A stretch of DNA of 64,000 nucleotides from an uncultured Olsenella sp. (GTDB lineage: Bacteria; Actinomycetota; Coriobacteriia; Coriobacteriales; Atopobiaceae). Below the pieces are notes generated by a model, which was given only the letters and a program-made list of their open reading frames with translations, made no database searches and was not told where the DNA came from. Made by a program: the position numbers and the translations under genes. The stretch covers positions 1-64,000 of the forward strand of contig UQIF01000009.1 of the NCBI GenBank assembly GCA_900540955.1, given 5' to 3'. Shown here piece by piece: positions 61,019-64,000 of the stretch (the stretch's first letter is position 1; the number at the start of each line of letters is the position of its first letter).

Positions 61019-61564
61019 ATGAGCCAGTACACGGATTTTGCCCAGTCCCACATGGATAAGGCCATCGACGCCCTGAAGAGCAACTTCTCTCGCGTGCGTT
61101 CTGGCCGTGCGAACGCGCACATCCTCGACCCCATCAAGGTTGACTATTACGGCCAGCCCACGCCGATCACGCAGCTCGCCGGCGTGAAGGTCCCCGAGGC
61201 CTCCATGCTCGTCATTGAGCCGTGGGACAAGTCCTCCCTTAAGGCCATTGAGAAGGCCATTGAGGCATCTGACCTTGGCATCACTCCGTCCAATGACGGC
61301 ATCTCGATTCGTCTTCCGTTCCCTCGGCCGACCGAGGAACGTCGTCGTGAGCTCGCTAAGGAGTGCTCTAAGCTGGCTGAGGACGCCCGCGTCGCCGTTC
61401 GCAACGTCCGTCGCGACGCAAACGGCAAGGTCGAGCGCGATGAGGAGCTGCCTGAGGACGAGGCTACTCGCGAGAAGAAGGCTATCCAGAAGCTCACCGA
61501 CGCCTATGTCGCCAAGATCGAGGATATGCTCAAGACCAAGACCGCCGAGATCATGGAGATCTAG
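61019..61564 (+). CDS. frr: Ribosome recycling factor
   Basis: It splits post-termination ribosomes with EF-G. It has 181 residues: SRVRSGRANAHILDPIKVDYYG (split), LVIEPWDKSSLKAIEKAI, DGISIRLPFPRPTEERRREL and VRRDANGKVERDEELPEDEA. The first hinge is typical. The ATG directly follows pyrH, with GAGAAGGAG upstream. Confidence 0.97.
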   Translation: MSQYTDFAQSHMDKAIDALKSNFSRVRSGRANAHILDPIKVDYYGQPTPITQLAGVKVPEASMLVIEPWDKSSLKAIEKAIEASDLGITPSNDGISIRLPFPRPTEERRRELAKECSKLAEDARVAVRNVRRDANGKVERDEELPEDEATREKKAIQKLTDAYVAKIEDMLKTKTAEIMEI

Positions 61565-61565
61565 C

Positions 61566-62345
61566 TTGCTCTACGACGAAAAGCTGCTCAAGGAGTACTT
61601 CTCCGACGCGCCTGAGGACATCTCGCTTGATGATGTCGACATGGCCCGTGTTCCGGGCCATGTCTCCATTATCATGGACGGAAACGGCCGCTGGGCAACC
61701 GCCCGCGGCCTTGACCGCAGTCAGGGCCATGTTGCCGGCGTCGATTCGCTTAGGGAGGCCGTGACCACGAGCGTGCGACTCGGCCTCGATGTGCTTTCCG
61801 TTTACGCGTTCTCTACCGAGAATTGGAAGCGCCCGCAGCATGAGGTCAATCTCCTCATGCATCTCTTTGCCACCACGCTTGTCAAAGAGCTTCCCTTGTT
61901 CCATCAGGAGAACGTGCGACTTCGGTTCTTTGGGGACCTGTCCGCCCTACCCGAGGAGACTCGCAAGGTGTTTCAAAAGGGCCTGGACGATACCGCCGAC
62001 CATACTGGCATGATTTTCGCCCTCGCGGTCAACTACGGCTCCCGTGCGGAGATCGTCCGCGCCGCCAAAGAGCTCGCTCGCGAGGCGGCGGCCGGAGAGC
62101 TCGCTATCGACTCCATAGATGCCGACGCGGTGGCCGATAAACTATATACCCGCGGGCTTCCCGATCCTGACCTGCTTATCCGTACTTCAGGTGAGCTGCG
62201 GCTCTCGAATTTCCTGCTTTGGCAGCTCGCGTACTCGGAGTTCTATGTGACTCCGACGCTCTGGCCTGATTTCTCGCGCTGGGATATGCTCCGCGCGGTC
62301 AAGTCCTACCAGTCGCGCGACCGACGCTTCGGAGGCGTCAAGTAG
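61566..62345 (+). CDS. uppS: Isoprenyl transferase (undecaprenyl diphosphate synthase)
   Basis: It makes the C55 lipid carrier for wall polymers. It has 259 residues. The catalytic Asp38 is in VSIIMDGNGRWATARGL, followed by YAFSTENWKRP, NYGSRAEIVRAAKEL and DLLIRTSGELRLSNFLLWQLAYSE (split). The start is TTG two bases after frr, with GGAG inside the frr end at proper spacing. A longer frame back into frr is rejected. Confidence 0.95.
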   Translation: MLYDEKLLKEYFSDAPEDISLDDVDMARVPGHVSIIMDGNGRWATARGLDRSQGHVAGVDSLREAVTTSVRLGLDVLSVYAFSTENWKRPQHEVNLLMHLFATTLVKELPLFHQENVRLRFFGDLSALPEETRKVFQKGLDDTADHTGMIFALAVNYGSRAEIVRAAKELAREAAAGELAIDSIDADAVADKLYTRGLPDPDLLIRTSGELRLSNFLLWQLAYSEFYVTPTLWPDFSRWDMLRAVKSYQSRDRRFGGVK

Positions 62346-62346
62346 C

Positions 62347-63300
62347 ATGGATAAAGAGAAGAACGGCGTGGCCGAGACGGAGCGCGTAAGCGTCGGTCTC
62401 GATCGACAGGTCGATAAGCTCGAGGCGCGGCGCGCCGCCAAGGAGGGCCAGCGCGCCGCTGGAAAGCTCGCCGGTCAACGAGCGCGAGGGGCAACCGAGA
62501 AGCTGCTTACACGCACCACCTCCGGTGCCATCTATGCGCTTCTTATCGTGGCGTGTCTGTTCGTCGGGCCGTTCACCACGACGTTGCTGGTTGTCTGCAT
62601 GGCATGGCTCTGCTGCTCCGAGTTTTTCCGCATGACTCGAATGGGCGGTCGCATGCCCAACGAGATTTATGGTCTTACCGCCGCGATTCTCTTTCCGCTT
62701 GCCGCTTACTTTCGCGGTGTCGCCGGCCTTGCTGTAGTGCTGCTGCTGTTCCTTGTCGCTATCGCCGCCTGGTATGTGGCGACGCCGCGCGCCGGCATCG
62801 GAGACGTTGCCGTTTCCGTCTTTGGTCCCATCTACACAAGCTTCGCCTTTTCCGCGATCGTTCTCGTGCGCGTGTCCGATAAGGGGGTTCACGGCGCGCT
62901 TCTTACCCTGGGGGTAATGCTCTCGTTGTGGGCCAACGACGCCGTGGCGTATCTCGTGGGGTCGCGGATCGGCTCCCATAAGCTCGCTCCCCGAATAAGC
63001 CCGAACAAGTCTTGGGAAGGTTTTTGGGCCGGGCTCGTCGGTTCCGTTGCCGTTTGGGTTGTCCTCGCCTTCGCCGGCGTCGCCAATATCGGCGTTCCTT
63101 TGGCTGCTGTCGTCGGGCTGGTTGTCGGCATCGTCGGGGTTGTCGGGGATCTGTTTGAGTCTCGCATCAAGCGCGGCGTTGGTGTGAAGGATTCGGGGAA
63201 CCTTATCCCGGGGCACGGAGGCCTTCTCGACCGCTCCGATTCGCTTCTGTTCGGATCCATCGCTGCTTACATATTGCTTCTCTTTGGGGGAATTCTGTGA
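62347..63300 (+). CDS. cdsA: Phosphatidate cytidylyltransferase
   Basis: It makes CDP-diacylglycerol from phosphatidate and CTP in the membrane. It has 317 residues. A charged cytosolic head of about 55 residues precedes about eight membrane helices. The signature ESRIKRGVGVKDSGNLIPGH then GGLLDRSDSLL is at the C-terminus. The ATG is one base after uppS. Its stop overlaps the dxr GTG. Confidence 0.95.
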   Translation: MDKEKNGVAETERVSVGLDRQVDKLEARRAAKEGQRAAGKLAGQRARGATEKLLTRTTSGAIYALLIVACLFVGPFTTTLLVVCMAWLCCSEFFRMTRMGGRMPNEIYGLTAAILFPLAAYFRGVAGLAVVLLLFLVAIAAWYVATPRAGIGDVAVSVFGPIYTSFAFSAIVLVRVSDKGVHGALLTLGVMLSLWANDAVAYLVGSRIGSHKLAPRISPNKSWEGFWAGLVGSVAVWVVLAFAGVANIGVPLAAVVGLVVGIVGVVGDLFESRIKRGVGVKDSGNLIPGHGGLLDRSDSLLFGSIAAYILLLFGGIL

Positions 63301-64000
63301 CTTCTTGCATCAATATCTTTGAGGACACCGCCCCGCGCGCCGAGCGACCCCGCCCGGTGCGCGTTGCCGTTCTGGGCTGCTCGGGCTCTGTGGGCTCTCA
63401 AACCCTCGATGTTGCCCGTCGCCACGCCGGTAAAGTGCGCATCGTGGCGCTTTCGGTGCTCTCTTCAACCGAAAAGCTTGTTGCCGCCGCGCGTGAGTTC
63501 GGTGTCTCTCACGTTGCCGTGGCGGATGCCGAACACGGCAAGGATCCTGTGCTCGGCGAGCTTCCCGAAGACTGCGAGCTAAGCGTCGGCGAGGCGGCTG
63601 TGACCGCTCTCGCAGAGCTTCCTGACGTCGACATTGTTGTCAACGCCCTCGTAGGTTTTGCCGGTATCCACGCGGGCTATGCGGCTCTTTGCGCCAACAA
63701 AGTCCTTGCCTACGCGAATAAGGAGTCAATTGTCTGCGGCGGCGACCTCCTCATGCCCATGGCAAAGCCGGGAAGGCTCATCCCTGTGGACTCCGAGCAC
63801 TCGGCGATTTTCCAGTGCCTTGTTGGCGAGAGATCTTCCGACGTGCACTGCATTTGGCTTACCTGCTCCGGCGGCCCCTTCTATGGCAAGAATCGCGAAG
63901 AGCTCCGCGGCGTCAAGGTATCCGACGCCCTTGCTCACCCCACCTGGGACATGGGCGCAAAAATCACCATCGATTCCGCGAGCCTCATGAACAAGGGCCT
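63297..64000 (+). CDS. dxr: 1-deoxy-D-xylulose 5-phosphate reductoisomerase, 5' part
   Basis: The committed step of the MEP isoprenoid pathway, which supplies the UppS substrates. The visible 234 residues start at a GTG overlapping cdsA. The NADPH-binding loop is VAVLGCSGSVGSQTLDVARR; most homologues have GSTGSIG. NKESIVCGGDLL, IPVDSEHSAIFQCL and TCSGGPF are present. A 25-residue head precedes the domain. The remaining ~150 residues are outside the window. Confidence 0.95.
   Translation, partial: MTSCINIFEDTAPRAERPRPVRVAVLGCSGSVGSQTLDVARRHAGKVRIVALSVLSSTEKLVAAAREFGVSHVAVADAEHGKDPVLGELPEDCELSVGEAAVTALAELPDVDIVVNALVGFAGIHAGYAALCANKVLAYANKESIVCGGDLLMPMAKPGRLIPVDSEHSAIFQCLVGERSSDVHCIWLTCSGGPFYGKNREELRGVKVSDALAHPTWDMGAKITIDSASLMNKG

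Overview
The window is a dense, GC-rich chromosomal segment of an actinobacterium. Gene content and order suggest class Coriobacteriia, most likely Collinsella or a close relative. That placement is an inference from recognised proteins (ribosomal, mre, glyQS, shikimate) and from an IS3-type element resembling those of gut Coriobacteriia; no database search was possible. Almost everything is core metabolism and cell growth. Accessory DNA is limited to one decayed insertion sequence and a few structured intergenic regions.

Layout. 1-4.9 kb: polyphosphate kinase (partial, minus), ornithine carbamoyltransferase, a 440-bp spacer with a large palindrome and a phased repeat array, trpS, and 5-formyl-THF cyclo-ligase. 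5.0-14.1 kb (minus): a single aromatic amino acid cluster encoding DAHP synthase, TyrA, AroB, AroA, AroC, PheA, an AroE-AroK fusion, and a type II dehydroquinase fused to a PTS EIIB-like domain; all seven shikimate steps are present. 14.1-17.3 kb: a spacer with tRNA-Arg(CCG), then a P-type cation ATPase. 17.4-26.2 kb: a zinc-ribbon membrane protein, cyclophilin and TPR membrane protein leading into the elongasome set mreB-mreC-mreD-mrdA-rodA. 26.2-29.9 kb: a DUF697 protein and a paired radical SAM / DUF2344 module. 30-36.4 kb: rplU-rpmA, obgE-proB-proA-nadD-yqeK-rsfS. 36.4-39.7 kb (minus): dinB, apparently leaderless, and a two-component system. 39.9-45.4 kb: rpsP-khpA-rimM-trmD-lepB, then glyQ-glyS.

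45.5-50.4 kb: a shortened PPDK regulatory protein gene, an IS3-family element (1,453 bp, 3-bp GAA target duplication) inserted in the loop of the terminator that follows it, and ppdK. 50.5-58.2 kb: an exported DUF6273-like protein, rplS, rnhB, yraN, comM, dprA, trmFO, xerC. 58.5-64 kb: rpsB-tsf and pyrH-frr-uppS-cdsA-dxr, with dxr cut by the window edge.

The most unusual items are the EIIB-AroQ fusion, which could tie the shikimate pathway to PTS/PEP status; the PPDK regulator lacking its catalytic half; the IS placed exactly in a terminator loop, with its own ribosome binding site hidden in a hairpin; and the symmetric, 41-bp-phased repeat array between argF and trpS.
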